From Kryptolebias marmoratus (lineage: Eukaryota; Chordata; Actinopteri; Cyprinodontiformes; Rivulidae): 64,000 nucleotides of DNA. Made by a program: the position numbers and the translations under genes. Within the stretch, counting starts at the first letter, position 1. Every line of letters begins with the position of its first letter. Shown one piece after another: positions 24,215 through 36,975 of this stretch. The notes beneath the pieces were generated by a model. That model saw only the letters and a list, made by a program, of their open reading frames with translations, was not told the DNA's origin and ran no database searches. Where the stretch lies: NCBI RefSeq assembly GCF_001649575.2, contig NC_051444.1, forward strand, positions 21,564,425 through 21,628,424, given 5' to 3'.

Positions 24215-27068
24215 AGAGACTGAGTGGATGGAAGGACGACCTCACCGTCTCCGTCTCTATTGTTTTTTTTTCCTTATATTACATGGATTTATCACATATA
24301 GTGCTTGCTGGACTTAGTCAGCTTTTTAGGATCATATAAACCATCCTGAATTAAAAGACAAGAAAACTTTATTACACTGTTAATTAATTTTTGTTAGTCA
24401 CAGATGCTGTCATATGTATTCTATCAGCCCTATCCTTACATGATATGTAGATTTGATATCACTCATTGGTTACACTCACCAGTCGAGGTGTTGTAATTCT
24501 TTCAGTGGTTGGTTTATACTGCCTTCTTGCCTATGAACATGCTTTTACATTCTTGGTTTTATGGATTTATTTTACTGTTTTATGTATAAACTGTATATAA
24601 GTAAATGTTGACAGTGCTTTGTCTGCCTGGGCATGGATATTGTATCACATGAAATCTTTATCCAGTATTTTCCCTGTATTAATCTCCGCTTGTCTCGCTT
24701 TTAGGCTGAATCAGTTATGGGTGTACGTGACCGCCACTAGTGAAGTAAAGGGTTCGGCCTCACCGACATAGTAGCAACCCAGAGTGGCAAACAGATGCAT
24801 ACACACACATACGCACATTTTGTTGCCCCATATCCGTAGCTACGTGATGTCTGCATGAATCTAGTTGATCTCAGAAGCTGGTAGCAAAGTCAGTGATCAG
24901 GGATGTTTTTTTCATATATCACAGTTAGTTTTTCCAAGTGAGTTTGTCAACCATGACTGTGCACTTGTCGTTGGGATCAGTTTGATGGTCGTGGATTTTG
25001 TGAAGTTAAGTGAAGACCAACTAATAACAGCTCTGAATGACTTAACCCAAATACGTTTGTCCTGTTGTTTGCCTGCAGAGGGACTGTCCTAGATGGCACT
25101 TGTATGTTGTCTTTGCAGTCTGTTCAAGTGCCGTAGGTTACATTGGTGTTTTGAGGAGACAATTAGAGCCCCCTTCACGTAGGAGAATGACCCTGTTTTC
25201 CTCCATGACCTTCACTGCCTATTAGAACGTGGCTGGATTGTGGCTAATTTGGAAAACCTCTGTCAGTGTGAGGACAGTCATGACATTGCTACGCCCTCAG
25301 TAGTCGCCAAATAGGTTTTTCCCTGCTGCTGTATTTTTTCACATCCTCAGGGTGCGCTCCTGTACCCCTTCCCTGACACAACTCTCTTAGACTGCGCCAG
25401 GAGCCAGTATGCTAATATGATGCTACTGCCGTGGTTAATACATCTACATTAGGGATTCATAGATGAGTTTCAGTCGTGGGCTTCAGAATTGAAACTCTCT
25501 GACGAAGCCACATGCCATGCATCCACTGCCACTACGATGGTAAATAACCACGACTCTGCTGCAGAGGTTTTGTTCATGCTCCAACCCATTGTCGACCGAA
25601 CGAAATGAGGAGCCCAGTGCGTTCATAATACGCCACTGAAGACCTCGTCAAGACCCTGCAAACATCGTCCACATTCTGACTGAATTTATTCACGTCACAT
25701 GGGGTCATCCAGTGTGAAGTGGGCCTTAGTATGTGGTCATTCATTGCCACCAGTTCAGAACACTGATTTGGTGTTCGGCGGTAGAGTTTCTGTAACCTAC
25801 CTTAAGCTTCTCCTCACCTCCTTCCCTCTGCTGCCAGCTTATTGCCTGAATACCCACACAGCGGCTCCTCCACCTCATCGACGCCGAAGCAACTCATGTT
25901 CATTCATAGGACCAGTGTTTAGTCCCACTTCCTGATTAGTGCCAAAGAAAATTGCAGAAAATATTTCCAGGTTTCTTCAAAAGCGAGTCAGTTGAACTCA
26001 AACGCCTACTGTTGGGGTTTAATTGTTTGATTTTATTTTTTGATCTATTTCATCTGTAGAGGCTTTTAATCCACTCTGAAGGGTGAAGACATGAAGAACT
26101 GACTGAACTAACTGTTGAGCTGTTCTGAAAACAATCCTGTTATCAGTTCTTTTAAAGCTGCCTTGTTGAATCAATCCCTCACGTCTGTGTGTGGTTGTTT
26201 GTTCGACTTGTTCTTCCTGCGTTGCGTCCTCAGTGCACGTCTGTGTCTAGTGATTACGACTGCAATCATTCAGCAGAACTGAATTGTAATATGACTCTTA
26301 ATGTCATGACGTCTATGCATTCATTTTTGTGTATTTTCCAGCAAACTTGAGCGTTTACCCATCAGCTGACTGTCTCCGGCTGATTCCTGGTGTATCGGGT
26401 CACTCCGGCCTGCAGCCCGGCCTGTTCCCTCGCCCTGGCTCTGCCACTTGGCCTTTTGTTTTGCAAGGATAACGTGTCCTTTTCTTCTAAGGATTAATGT
26501 TTTCATCTCACCCTTTTTCAAAAGCTGTTTCTATGGCTACAACGCCAGTATTCTTTGGTTCCCAAAAGAAAAGACACCCCCTTATCTTGCAGAACGACAG
26601 GGGCAGAACCAAGGGAACAAATTGGAATGGGTCCCAGTTGTAAAAGTAGGTGGAGCCTCGGTTTGTTGTGCTGAATCTGGGTTCCTTTGTCTGGTGCTGT
26701 CCAGTCCCGTCTTATCTGATACGGTTCTGTCATTGTGCTGCCCCCCTCTGGCTTCAGCGCCTATTAACCCTCTCCATTCACCGTTCATGCACCATAAGTG
26801 TTCTCTGTAGAGGCCCATCAGTTTAATTTTTTGTTTTTTATCATGTAACCTTTTTCAGAACCACTGAGTATGTTGCATAGCTGTTGCTTTGACTTGTCCA
26901 AACCCAGCCAGAGCGGGTTTGTTTGTGTGCACGTCACAGCAGGCGCAGCAGGGTTTCTGTTCCATCCTTTTTGGTCTGAATTTCATTTCTCTAAAAATCC
27001 ATCTGTCACTAACACACAAAGCTTCATACCACTGCTGCGCTCTAACACATATGTAAAAAAAAAAAATA

Positions 27069-27105
<37 letters not shown>

Positions 27106-27640
27106 CTACATCAAATCACTGAAGCTTTGAATCCTCTCATGTAGTCTTAGGCCTTTTTGTCAACCAGTTTAAACCTTGCCTTGTTAACCGCTCACACTGA
27201 AGCCGAGAATCAGTGGAAGTGTGTCGTATTGTACTAATGAAGCTAATGAAGGTTGTAGAGAAACGATGTATGCCTTTTTTCTCTTTGTATTGTGATATCT
27301 TTGTCTGGTACGTCAAACAAGTCTGGAAAGGGAGGAAGATTTAGTGGCGACTGAGGGGGAAGTCAAACCTCTGACACTTTAGCTCATTTTCTCCCAAAAT
27401 CATTCAAATTAATAAACGGGAAAAAAATATTCCAGCATCTATGGCACTGGTAATGAGAGCACTCCCTGTGTTTCTCACAGTATTGACCATATTATTACCC
27501 TTTCTATTTGGCAATATTCTATATTTCTAATTGGTAATCTTCTCTCAGGACCCCCTGCCACATAAATCTTAGCCTCTCTTTATCTTTGTAGACTTTGATT
27601 TGCCCGAATATAAAGGGATTAAATGTATTTTACAAATAAC
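24215..27640 (+). other. cd81: cd81 3' UTR and downstream flank
   Basis: The 3' UTR starts here; its end is not determined. Poly(A) signal candidates are ATTAAA at 24350-24355, AATAAA at 27411-27416, and ATTAAA at 27618-27623 followed by a T/G-rich stretch (tggctggttttgtctttt). Poly-A runs occur at 27055-27066 and 27072-27103. No second gene is seen. Confidence 0.5.
27072..27103 (+). repeat. Poly-A run (about 32 A)
   Basis: Uninterrupted A run preceded by a shorter one. It could be a genomic A tract or a retroposon tail; no retroposon body was recognised upstream. Confidence 0.9.
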
Positions 27641-28189
27641 CGCTTGGCTGGTTTTGTCTTTTACTTTATAAATGCTCCTGGTGACATCTTGGAAGGCCTA
27701 TTTTACAGACTCCCAACACAATAGACAACAGCAGTGATTACTGCTGAAGTGGTTTGGCTGGGTACGGTCAGTTTTATTGGTGTGTGAAGGTGCATGAAAA
27801 GCCCAGGTAGAAAAAATTATATTGTGATTAAACAACAGAGTTACAAAAATGTCAATATTATACACTGATTTTAAAAATGTGCCACCGCCTGGATTTATTA
27901 GAGAAAATAAAATGTTTTAAAGGTGCTGGAGAAAATGATGATGTGACTCTCATCAATGGTTTGAGAGCGATTAATAAAGTTCCAAATGGGAATGAAAAAA
28001 AAATCAGACCACACGAGGAATACGTATCCAACAAAATATTAGTGCCGTTTTTGGCACTAAACTTCATTTGAGTCTCTGTGAATTTGTCACAACCAGCTAC
28101 TAGATTTTTTTTGTTCATGCTTCATAACAAAACTTTTTTCCTCAGTTAACTGCACTAATATGGAGTATGTTCGGACAATTAATGTTCCC

Positions 28190-28252
28190 AGGTTGTAAGG
28201 CAGCAAAATAGATTACCAGGAGGGATGAATACTTTTGTAAGGAACTGTACAT
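28190..28252 (+). mobile_element. Tc1-like repeat 3' end fragment
   Basis: ggttgtaaggcagcaaaata followed by gatgaatacttttgtaagga and actgta, closely parallel to the 3' end of the 19318-19583 repeat. The rest of the element may extend upstream to about 27830 but is too diverged to delimit. Confidence 0.5.
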
Positions 28253-29640
28253 GCCCTGAGACCAACATGTTTCTAAGCTTTTTATTCATTTATTTTTCAT
28301 CATACAGGCTTTTCAAACTATGAATCGTTCTTGTCTTGTGATGCTTGAACAAAATATGCCAGCTACAAAACCCCAGCAGCTTAAAACACCAACTAGTCAC
28401 TTTACAACTTGCTCTACATCTGGAACCACAGTTTTTCATCAGTATTTCAATAAGAGCTGAACTTTAAAACATTGCTGATTTAACTGTGTAATGTCTATAG
28501 ACACTGGTTGTTGTTGTTTCTACTGGAACAAATGAGAAGAAACATTAGAACATGACTGATCACTTTAGCCAAAACCTTCACAAATAAAATAAGTTTGCAG
28601 CCTGACAGATTTTTTTTTTTTAAATTGGTGGATTTTCTCGTTTGTTTAGTTGTTTTTAAACAATCAGAGTAAAAGGCCATGTTGCTTGTGTCCTTTATTT
28701 AAAGATGACTCACTCCCCCAGAAATAGCTGGTTGTCAAGTCATGCACACATTCAAAGCTGAGGTGAAAATTAGAGATAGACCTAAGCTGCACAGGCAGTT
28801 CCACTTTCTGCCACCAGGGGACGCAAGGCACCAAGAATTCAGCTACATAACAGGAGACTGCCTCAGTCTGTTTATGTTTACATACTTCTCATACATTATA
28901 GCCCACATTTAAATTGGACACACCTGCAAATTTATTTTAATGGTTTAAATGGCTTTAATGGTGGTGTGTCCTCCATAAATGGGTTACTACGTGTGCTGAC
29001 TCAGCTTTTCCACGAAGTACACCTAGTACTGGAAAGGCAATCTGGTCGATTCATTTTATCTTTTCCACCGCCTGATTTACTCTGAAGCACAGACAAAATA
29101 AAGAAACTGTGCCATGACCTGAAGCTCAAATCTTTCACTTCTTGTTCTGTTTTGGTGGCTCCAGATGGGATCGCTCGTCTAACATGAAATCCTGACGCTG
29201 CCAAGCAGCAGCACAGAGGGAGGACTCCTCCACTTGAAAAAACCTCTCTCCCACAACGCCATATAAATCCAGGAGGTTTTTCTCAGCTCTGTCACAGCAG
29301 ATGAACATGACAGCCCACCCAGACTTCCATGTTTACAACTGAAGACTGCACATTCACTGTTCTGATGGGTTTTGCAGACCCTTCTGTGACTTTGCTGGTT
29401 AAAACTGGCTGCTAATTGTGTTTAGCTGGGTGTGATGGTCTGATGGGACTTTAAACATTTAACAGCATCGTTACTTTCCTTCTCTGTTGTGCAGTTGGGT
29501 TGGAGTGTTTTATTTAGGACAGACACTTCTTTATTTTCGCCCCTTGTTCAGTTTTGACACATTTGTTTAAGAACCAACAGCACAGATTTTGTTTTCCCCA
29601 CACTGTGCATTATCTCCCGTCCTTGAGTTAAGAACGCCTT
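28253..29640. other. Intergenic, little recognised
   Basis: Between a Tc1-like repeat end and the first tandem-unit repeat. Contains a CTCF-like motif at 28811-28824 (CCACCAGGGGACGC). No other structure is recognised. Confidence 0.7.
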
Positions 29641-29689
29641 ATCACTGACTGCCAAAGGCTCGACGGCAATAATGTTCTGCCCGTGTCTG

Positions 29690-30290
29690 CATTTCTTAGT
29701 CTGTCATGTTAGCAAAATATCTCATCAATCACTGGGCAGAGTTTGAATGAAACTCTCAGAAAGTAATGTCCATCTACACCTGATTAACTTTGGGTGTCAG
29801 TTGGCTTTCACATCAAACTGACCTTAGAAAAAACACAAAGATAGCCAGTTTCACACATAATCAGCTTTAATGTTGTGAGGCAATATCTGAGTATCATTCC
29901 CAACAAATACACCAGTTTGAGTACTACACATTGTGCAACAAATTTTGGCAACTGGCAAAATATCTCACGAACCACTTAATCAACTTTAATGAAGCTCTCA
30001 AAAAGTAATCACTGAATGTACATCACCCCAATTCAAGATGGTTGCTTCAGCTAACTGGCATTCGTCAGACTTAAATGGTTCTAAACCTAGTTGATTTTAC
30101 AGACACTGAGTTAAAGGCTGGTGTGGTAATAGCTGAGAATCATCCTTAGTGCACACTCTGAGTGCTTGCACATCATAGGAGATCATTTACAAGGTTTGAT
30201 CAAAATAGCTTTTTTTACTTCTCATCATAAGATGATTTTAGTTTAAAGTCTAGTGTGGAAGGTAGTGGGTGATATGCATTCCTCCAAGGG
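29690..30290 (+). repeat. Tandem-unit repeat, locus 1 (two units)
   Basis: Two diverged head-to-tail units, each starting with a form of caaaatatctcatgaaccac and ttttaatgaagctctcaaaa and continuing with a form of caattcaagatggctgc and tagctgagaatcat. The distance between matching points is about 243 bp. The 3' end is ggtagtgggtgatatgcatt, the same end as at 38254-38275. Confidence 0.75.
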
Positions 30291-31249
30291 TTGTTAGGCC
30301 TTTAGTTTATACTTTATTGATTAAGATGCAGGTGACAAACAACCTTTTCCGGGTTTTCTGGAAAGAAAGTGTAACGAAATGAAGACTTCTGTACGGTATG
30401 GGTAAAGTAGGATAAGGAGCCTCGGATAACTCTGCTGCTTTTATCTGACAGCAGCATGAATCCTGTCCAGGTCTCATGACTAAAACTGGCTCTTTTTCTT
30501 TTCTTTTTTTTAAACTCTGAACAAAAACATCCCAGGAGCTTCCACGATACATCTGTCGACAGGAATGTCTTTGAAGCTGCACACCCCGAAAACCTTTTGT
30601 GGTGGACAGGCTACAAAACACAACACACTTCTAATAAGTTAGGTAAGAAAAAATAATTAAAAAAAAGAAAAAAAGATTAGATGTTTCTCTAATTCTGCTT
30701 TCATCCAAATTCAAATAAACATGTTTTACAAGTTTGCAGATGTTTTTGCAGGTTTCCTAGACTCGTTGAGGTAAGAGTTTAAGAAATCAAGGAGTGAGGT
30801 GTGGATTTTACATCACTGAGCAGTAAATTCAAGTTTAAACAAAGTGATAACAAGTGGGAGATGTGTTTACAGGCTGGCAGGTCTGTGGTACATCATTTTG
30901 GATGACCGACTTTAAGCAGGAAAGATTTTTGATTGAATTGAGATGATGGGGGTGCTAACAGCTTAGTTTTATTTCATCTACTGTTCTTCTGCTCTGAACA
31001 CAGAGGACAGAAATGAACAGCACTATAATCTAATAACGAAACAGATCCGAAACTGTTACACTTACAAACACCAAATGACAAATAATCAGGGGCTTTGAGC
31101 TGTAGATACAGTATTTGTTGCTGCTTGCGTGTTGTGAGTTTTTACTTTGTTTTCAGTCTGGCAGGGTGTGACAGAGGATACAGTGTTTAACAGCTCACTC
31201 CAAAAAGGATGGCTCGACATTAGATCAGAAAGGTTTGGAAGGAAAATGG

Positions 31250-31625
31250 CAGCTTAGGTGCCCTAATGTTGGTGTCATAGTGTCATAGGAGGGTGGATAA
31301 AAGGACCCAGTTGCAGGCAGACAGGATTTCAAAACCAAGATCAAGATCAAGATCCTGCCATAGCTAAGATAAACAGAGGATCTGGCAATGAACCGAAGAG
31401 ACCAAGATGTATAAGTACTGGAGAGCGTGATTACTAATTGGCAGGTGTGCTGATTACTGATGATGGTCAGGTGTGAGGAGAGCTGGAAGCAAAGAGAACG
31501 GAGAAGAATCACGGCTAAACTACTGGAAAACATCGTAACTAAATAAACTTCTAAAGGCGATGAAATAATGACAGGAATGAACTCAAAATACAAAACAAAA
31601 AAAACTGCTAAACTTAAGACTAAAG
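31250..31625 (-). repeat. Interspersed repeat, LTR/retroelement-like fragment (uncertain)
   Basis: On the - strand it reads as C/T-rich sequence with several cacctg blocks, tatacatcttgg, and ctgcctgcaactgggtcctt near one end, a layout seen in common teleost retroelement leaders. A 122-residue antisense open frame across it has no recognisable domain. The class is not secure. Confidence 0.35.
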
Positions 31626-31861
31626 TGGCAAAGTGGGTGCAGAACTAACAGTAAAACCGATAACAGGGGTTGGCTTCAACAGCAACATTAAGAGTTGCTA
31701 TGATCCACTTTTAGGGATTTAAACTTATAATAGATTTATGTCTATGTAATGAAAAAGGCCCGCTGCCTTTTATGCAAGAATTTTAAACTAAAATCATCTT
31801 GTGTTGTGAAATGAAGAAGTTGCTATTTTGATTAAACTTTGAAAATGATGTCATGCATAAT

Positions 31862-32390
31862 TTTATGCAACACTAACTCTCAGCTACGACCACGCCCAGT
31901 TTTAGCTCAGTGGCTGTAAAACTGACTAAGCTATAGCTATTTTTAAGTTGATTAATATCGATTAGCTGTGGCTGACAACTTGACCTGTATTGACTTCAAA
32001 AGATAAGTAGATGTTGATGTACATCCAGCGGTTAGTTTCTGAAAGTTTGATTAAAATTGAGATATTTTACTAACAGACAAACAGAGTTGATTCCAATAGT
32101 TAAGGATAAAGTTCTAAGCAAAGATCTTGCACAATAAGTCCTGCTTGGAGTCTCTGTTGTGTGAACGCTTCAGCAACAAGCACACCAAATTTTAGCTCAA
32201 CATTTATAAAACTGGCTGCATTATCAGCATTTTTGTGATTTTTAAGGTTAGTCGGTTGTGACAGCCACATTGAATCAGTTTGACTCCAAGGAGTTATGAC
32301 TTATAGATGTGCATCCAGTGATTAGTTGCTGCAAGTTTCATTAAAATTTCTTCAGTGGTTGTTGAGCAAACCATGATTACAAGCAAGTAT
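31862..32390 (-). repeat. Tandem-unit repeat, locus 2 (two units, inverted)
   Basis: Reverse-complement copies of the family at 29690 and 37340. On the - strand it shows gaaattttaatgaaacttgc, ctaatcactggatgcacatc, and further on aaactgggcgtggtcgtagc, matching aaattgggcgtggtcatagc at 37830. Confidence 0.75.
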
Positions 32391-33399
32391 CATCACTGAA
32401 TAAAGCTTTTAAATATCCTGTACTATATCAGGGTGTCACCAAGGAGTGGACAGTACTGTCCCTGATGATACACTTCATTCAGAGAAAATTTGAAAGAAAA
32501 AAAAAAAAAATCTGCTGTTTTCTGCTGGTCTGATGCACATTCATCAGCGAGAGGAGTCAGAGCTGCAAAACAAAAGTGATGTAAGAAATCGTATTATGCA
32601 CTGAAACATAAATCACAAATGTGAGAGTGGAATCACCTCCCAAGCTTCATACCTTATTGTGCAAGTCGACAAACCGCAGCCTTAATGCTTTCAGTAAGTG
32701 GAGATGAGCTTCACACGGTTGTTTAGGCCCACTCCTCTGTAGAGCACTTTCGCTGGAGCCGCGTTTGTGACCTGAACCTGACTTACACGGAGTTCAACAA
32801 ACGTGTAAACATCCTTCAGGTCATTGTGTTGGCTTTCGAAAGCCCACCGCTATATTTATTTGTTCTGTCCCACCCCCATTCCCTCCCTCCCTGAGTATGG
32901 CTGCTTCGTCTCGACACAGAATTTCTTGCCCGTCTGTCTGTGTGATTAATAGCTGACAGTATTAGTCCCAGATGCTCCGAATTCCACCCCTCCTTCCTAA
33001 TGAAAACCGTTTCTGTTTCCTCAGCAGTGAAAAGATGAACACAGTGCTTCAGTCCACGGTAAATATTTAGAGTTTTTGCTCCAAAAGTCCAGTTTTTTTT
33101 TTTGTACAACTGTTGCTGAACTTCTAACATGCATTGAAAGTGAAATATTATGCCTCTTTGTCACAAGGCAACAAAGTTTTCTGACGTCTCAGTGTCTGTT
33201 TTGGACAGAAGACCACAGAAGCAAATTTCAGGGGTGTGGAGTGAGCCCACCCCTCCAGATCGCTCGTTACGTTTATGACTTCATGAAACAACATATAATT
33301 AAGGCCTTTTTTGCACATAAACACTGCACATCTATCTGTAAACCACTGGATTAGGAGATTTTCTGTAGCTGTTCAAACATTCGCTTCACACTAAGCGGC

Positions 33400-33660
33400 A
33401 CGGTTCGAAAAAGGCTGAACAAATATGGCTTCTTCTCTTTGAAAACAAAACAATGCAAAGTTGCGTCCGAATGAACCACAAACTCTCTGGAACAATGTGC
33501 TTTAGACAAATGAGACAACAGAGGAGGCAAAATGTTTGACCCACGTTTGGAGGAAACCAAACGCAGCAACTGTTGAGCATGGTGGTGGAAGGGTGATGAT
33601 TTGGGCTTACGGTGTATATGTGCGGTATATGTGATGTTTTTTGAAGCTGCTGAGTTCATG
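33400..33660 (+). mobile_element. Tc1-like transposon remnant
   Basis: Contains ctggaacaatgtgctttaga and caaatgagacaacagagg, then ttggaggaaaccaaacgcag and catggtggtggaagggtgat, gatttgggctt: the central region of a common teleost Tc1-like transposase in the order expected. Many frame breaks, so it is a dead fragment. Confidence 0.7.
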
Positions 33661-33704
33661 CAAATGAATCTATTGACATGACCAATAAATCTGTTGGTGT
33701 AATC

Positions 33705-33918
33705 CAGGGGTGTGCAACCCTGGTCCTCGAGGGCCACTATCCTGCAGGTTTTACTTGTTCCTCTGCTCCAACACACCTGATTTGAATTACTGGCTGATTA
33801 ACAGGCTTCTGCAGAACATGAAGAGGTAATTTAACCACTGAATCAGGTGTGTTGGAGCAGAGAAACAAGTGAAACATGCAGGATTGTGTCACTCGAAGAC
33901 CAGGATTGCCCACGCCTG
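33705..33918. mobile_element. hAT-like palindromic MITE with 8-bp target duplication
   Basis: Ends CAGGGGTGTGCAACCCTGGT and, inverted, CAGGCGTGGGCAATCCTGGT. Inner arms repeat the palindrome (tctgctccaacacacctgat against atcaggtgtgttggagcaga). Flanking direct repeats gtgtaatc at 33697-33704 and 33919-33926 form an 8-bp target duplication, as hAT elements make. It sits next to the Tc1-like remnant. Confidence 0.85.
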
Positions 33919-33926
33919 GTGTAATC

Positions 33927-36160
33927 AAACATTAGGGTAGTGTATTTGAGTATGTATAATTTTGGGTAGATTAGAGAAACCCACAGTTAATTTAAACATG
34001 TGCATTCAATTCTTGTTTTTTTTTTAAAAGCAACAACTCTTTCTCTGTACTGTTAGAACTTTATGTTTTATGTCACTGTGCAATGTGTTCAATGTCCAGG
34101 AGACGTAACGTTTAATATCAGTGAGAGAGGCATGTTTAGCTCTACCTGACATATTTTTCCTGATGTAATCTGATGTAGGATTTCAGTTCCTCAACAGTCT
34201 GCAGCCTCGTGCCTTATAATGCTCCAACATTTTTAGTGAAGTACTGTTCTAAACTGTTGACAGGCGAGTTTAACGCGCTGACTTGGAGTCTCTGCAAGCA
34301 GAACGTGGCCTAAAAACTGTTCTGGTCAAATCAGCGGAAGCTGGTTTGAACCCGTTCTCAGCTTCAGATGTTAGACTACACGCTGAAGAAGTTTCTGATT
34401 AAACTGAGCTGATAAAACGGGCACTGGTGCTGCTGCTTTATTCATCTTCCTCCAGGAAACTTCGCTCAGCTTCGCTTTGGGAGAAATGAACAGGCCCACT
34501 CCTCCCTTCATGTCAGATTATGTCCAACTTTTTTTTTTTTTCCATGTCCGCCTCTGTGTTTTTTGTTTTTGCTTAAAAAGAATAAAAACATTTCAAAAAC
34601 AGAGAACTGTTTGGGGGTTAAGTCCCATTTTAAAACTCATCTACTTTCATTTTACACCAAATAACAGCAAAAATGGGTCTGTTCACACTGAGCCTATAAA
34701 AAAAGAAGAAAAAAGGCCGTGACCCCTGTGAGTAAATGTATGTGTTAATTAGAAGCATTCCACCCAAACCAATGAGGCCGTGGTTTTGTGTGAAAACCTC
34801 CATGGCTTCGGTTCGAGAGAGGCTGCAGGAATCCCTCCCCGAGCCTCTCTGCTCTCCACATTTCAGCTTTCTCCTCCTCAGCTTCCCAGACCTCCCCCAA
34901 GAATATCTCATGTCAGCGTTGGGTGAAGTTATTTCCACATTCCTGGACCCTGAAACAATCACCCAGCGAACAGGAAAAGTGTGCCGGTTTCACAATCGTC
35001 CCCCCGTTACTCTGGTTTATCACCACTGGAAATGCTGGGAAAAAAAAACCATTAGGGTGGCGCTCGGGGCACCTCCTAGCTCCATATGTTGGTGGGCACA
35101 TGGAAACGGCTCACAGGGTATTTGTTAAGTTTCATGTGTTTGAAAGCTCTTTGGCATGATCTCATGTTGTACTGTTTGTTTGTGTTTTGAAGACGGATCG
35201 AGCTGTGAGCTAAACCTGTTTCCCGCCCGACCCAGAGCCTGACCTCCTCCCACGTTTCCTCCTCTGACTCCAAATGTGCTCCAGAGCTGGCTGGAAAGGA
35301 GTGCTTTCGAGCACTTGCGTAACGTACGTCATTTATCGTAATGTCACAGCCCAAGAATTTTGCAACTGAGCACAACTGAAGTTTATGAGCAACTAATCAG
35401 CAAGGATGAAATGAAATTACCCATTGCCAGCTGTTTATCTTTTCCCCATAAGCCATCTTCAAACCAGCACCGAAAAGCCTTCCATGGCAGCTAATTCTAC
35501 AGTTTATTTTTTGCTGCAAAACCCTGGACAGAAACAGCAGGAGGTGTGCCGTAATTAGAGTTTGTACTCTCTATGTTTGCAGTATAGTTAGAAACATCTG
35601 AAGCTGGCACTCCGGAGGAGCAGCGAAGGCAGCGTGAAGTTTGGAGCTGAAGCTGGAAGGAGATAATGAGGAGTCTGGATTTCCTCAGAGCTGATAAAAA
35701 GTTACAGGCCTTTCCTTTGAGGATCCGTACGGCTCACTGACTGGGAACGCTAATTGAAACAGCAGCGCTTGTTCATTTATTTCATTGCTAACAATTAAAA
35801 AAAAATGCTATTATTAGCAAAGAAAAGTTATGTTTCGCATCTCCTTTCTTAGGGTCTCTAAGCACGAACACTGCAGCGCCCTCATTGCTGTTCTGTTCAC
35901 GATGTTTGTTTGTTTTCACACCCCGTAACTTAGAAAAAACAAAAAAATCAAAATACAAAAATATGCAAATAATACATCAAAACATGCCACTCTGTTGGAA
36001 AAAAGTGTGCTGTCTTTTGGTCGTGGTGCATCAAATGATGTCTACAAATTCACAGAAAATTGTGAAAATATTTTTATCAAAAAAAAAAAAAGCATCTTTG
36101 GAGCGCTACAGCTCAGACTTACTTCACAATAAACCTCGTTCCAAGCTTTAACGTGCCACA
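33927..36160. other. Intergenic region before the pkp3 promoter
   Basis: No exon or clear repeat. Open frames up to 130 codons (34736-35128 on +) lack domains or conserved splice context. A CTCF-like motif lies at 35871-35883 (reverse orientation). A run of A occurs at 36080-36091. Confidence 0.6.
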
Positions 36161-36169
36161 GACAGTTGG

Positions 36170-36425
36170 TCTTAGTTCAGTTCTTGCTCCTTGTGTTTCT
36201 GTACTCCGGTCATTATTCACCTCTCCTCAGTCAGGCACTTTTTTACCTGGCACGCCCATCTCCACCTGCTCCTCATTAGTTATCACTCACCTGTGCCCAC
36301 TTTCCCTAATTACCCTCTGCCTTTAAAACCCGGGCACCTCCTCCACTTGCTCTCTGGTTCATTTGTCCGCTCCTCTTGCTGTCTGTTTTTTTTTCAGCCT
36401 TTTGTTTTGTAGAGCCGAGTTCTCA
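36170..36425 (+). repeat. Possible retroelement leader fragment
   Basis: C/T-rich with cccatctccacctgctcctc, cactcacctgtgcccacttt, ctgcctttaaaacccgggca and ctctggttcatttgtccgct. This resembles the promoter-proximal part of common teleost retroelements (TTTAAAA as a TATA-like box). Not secure. Confidence 0.35.
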
Positions 36426-36639
36426 TCATATGGATCGGCCTGGCTCAGCACTTAAAGATCAGCCCAAGTCGCTCGGTTTTCAGGGCCCCTCTTTGTTTAG
36501 TGATCGGCTTACATAATGAGATCATGGACTGTTGTGGGAACTCGTGCTCCCGTGCAGTCTGGGAGGAAGACAGGAGGAGGTCCAAACACAGCTGATGGCT
36601 CCATCTTAGACACACCACTTTGGGGGTTTCCAGCAGATG

Positions 36640-36975
36640 TTAATTATTATTATTATTATAGTTATTAAACCTCATTAATAGGTGATAATAAAAACAGAGT
36701 AAGGGTTTGAAAGCATCCTCGTGGCAGGTGACTCAGTTTGTCTGTGAGTCGGTTGTCCTGGCAGCAGGTGGATTTTCTTCTTCGACCCTCCTCCTCTGGA
36801 AAGCCTGTTAGGTCCCTCCTCCAGATGTTGGACCCAGCTCACATCGGGGCAGACTCTGTCAGAGTGCAGAGCCGCTGACGGGACCAGGACTGCGGGACTA
36901 TTCGCTCCTCTTTGTCCGGGTGGAAGTTTGGTTTTCTCTGTGTGTGTGTGAGGGAGAGGGGGTCTAAGGTCGGCC
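36640..36975 (+). promoter_or_regulatory. pkp3: pkp3 promoter and 5' leader
   Basis: The stretch just upstream of the pkp3 ATG becomes GC-richer from about 36760. It holds E-boxes CAGGTG at 36725-36730 and 36765-36770 and an AP-1-type TGACTCA at 36729-36735 that overlaps the first E-box. No TATA box is clear. E-boxes bound by ZEB-type repressors are known for mammalian PKP3; function here is inferred. Confidence 0.5.

Noticed and set aside
34736..35128. 130-codon open frame in the intergenic region
   Set aside because: No domain, no conserved splice sites, frame overlaps low-complexity Pro/Ser/Leu sequence; expected by chance in this length of DNA.
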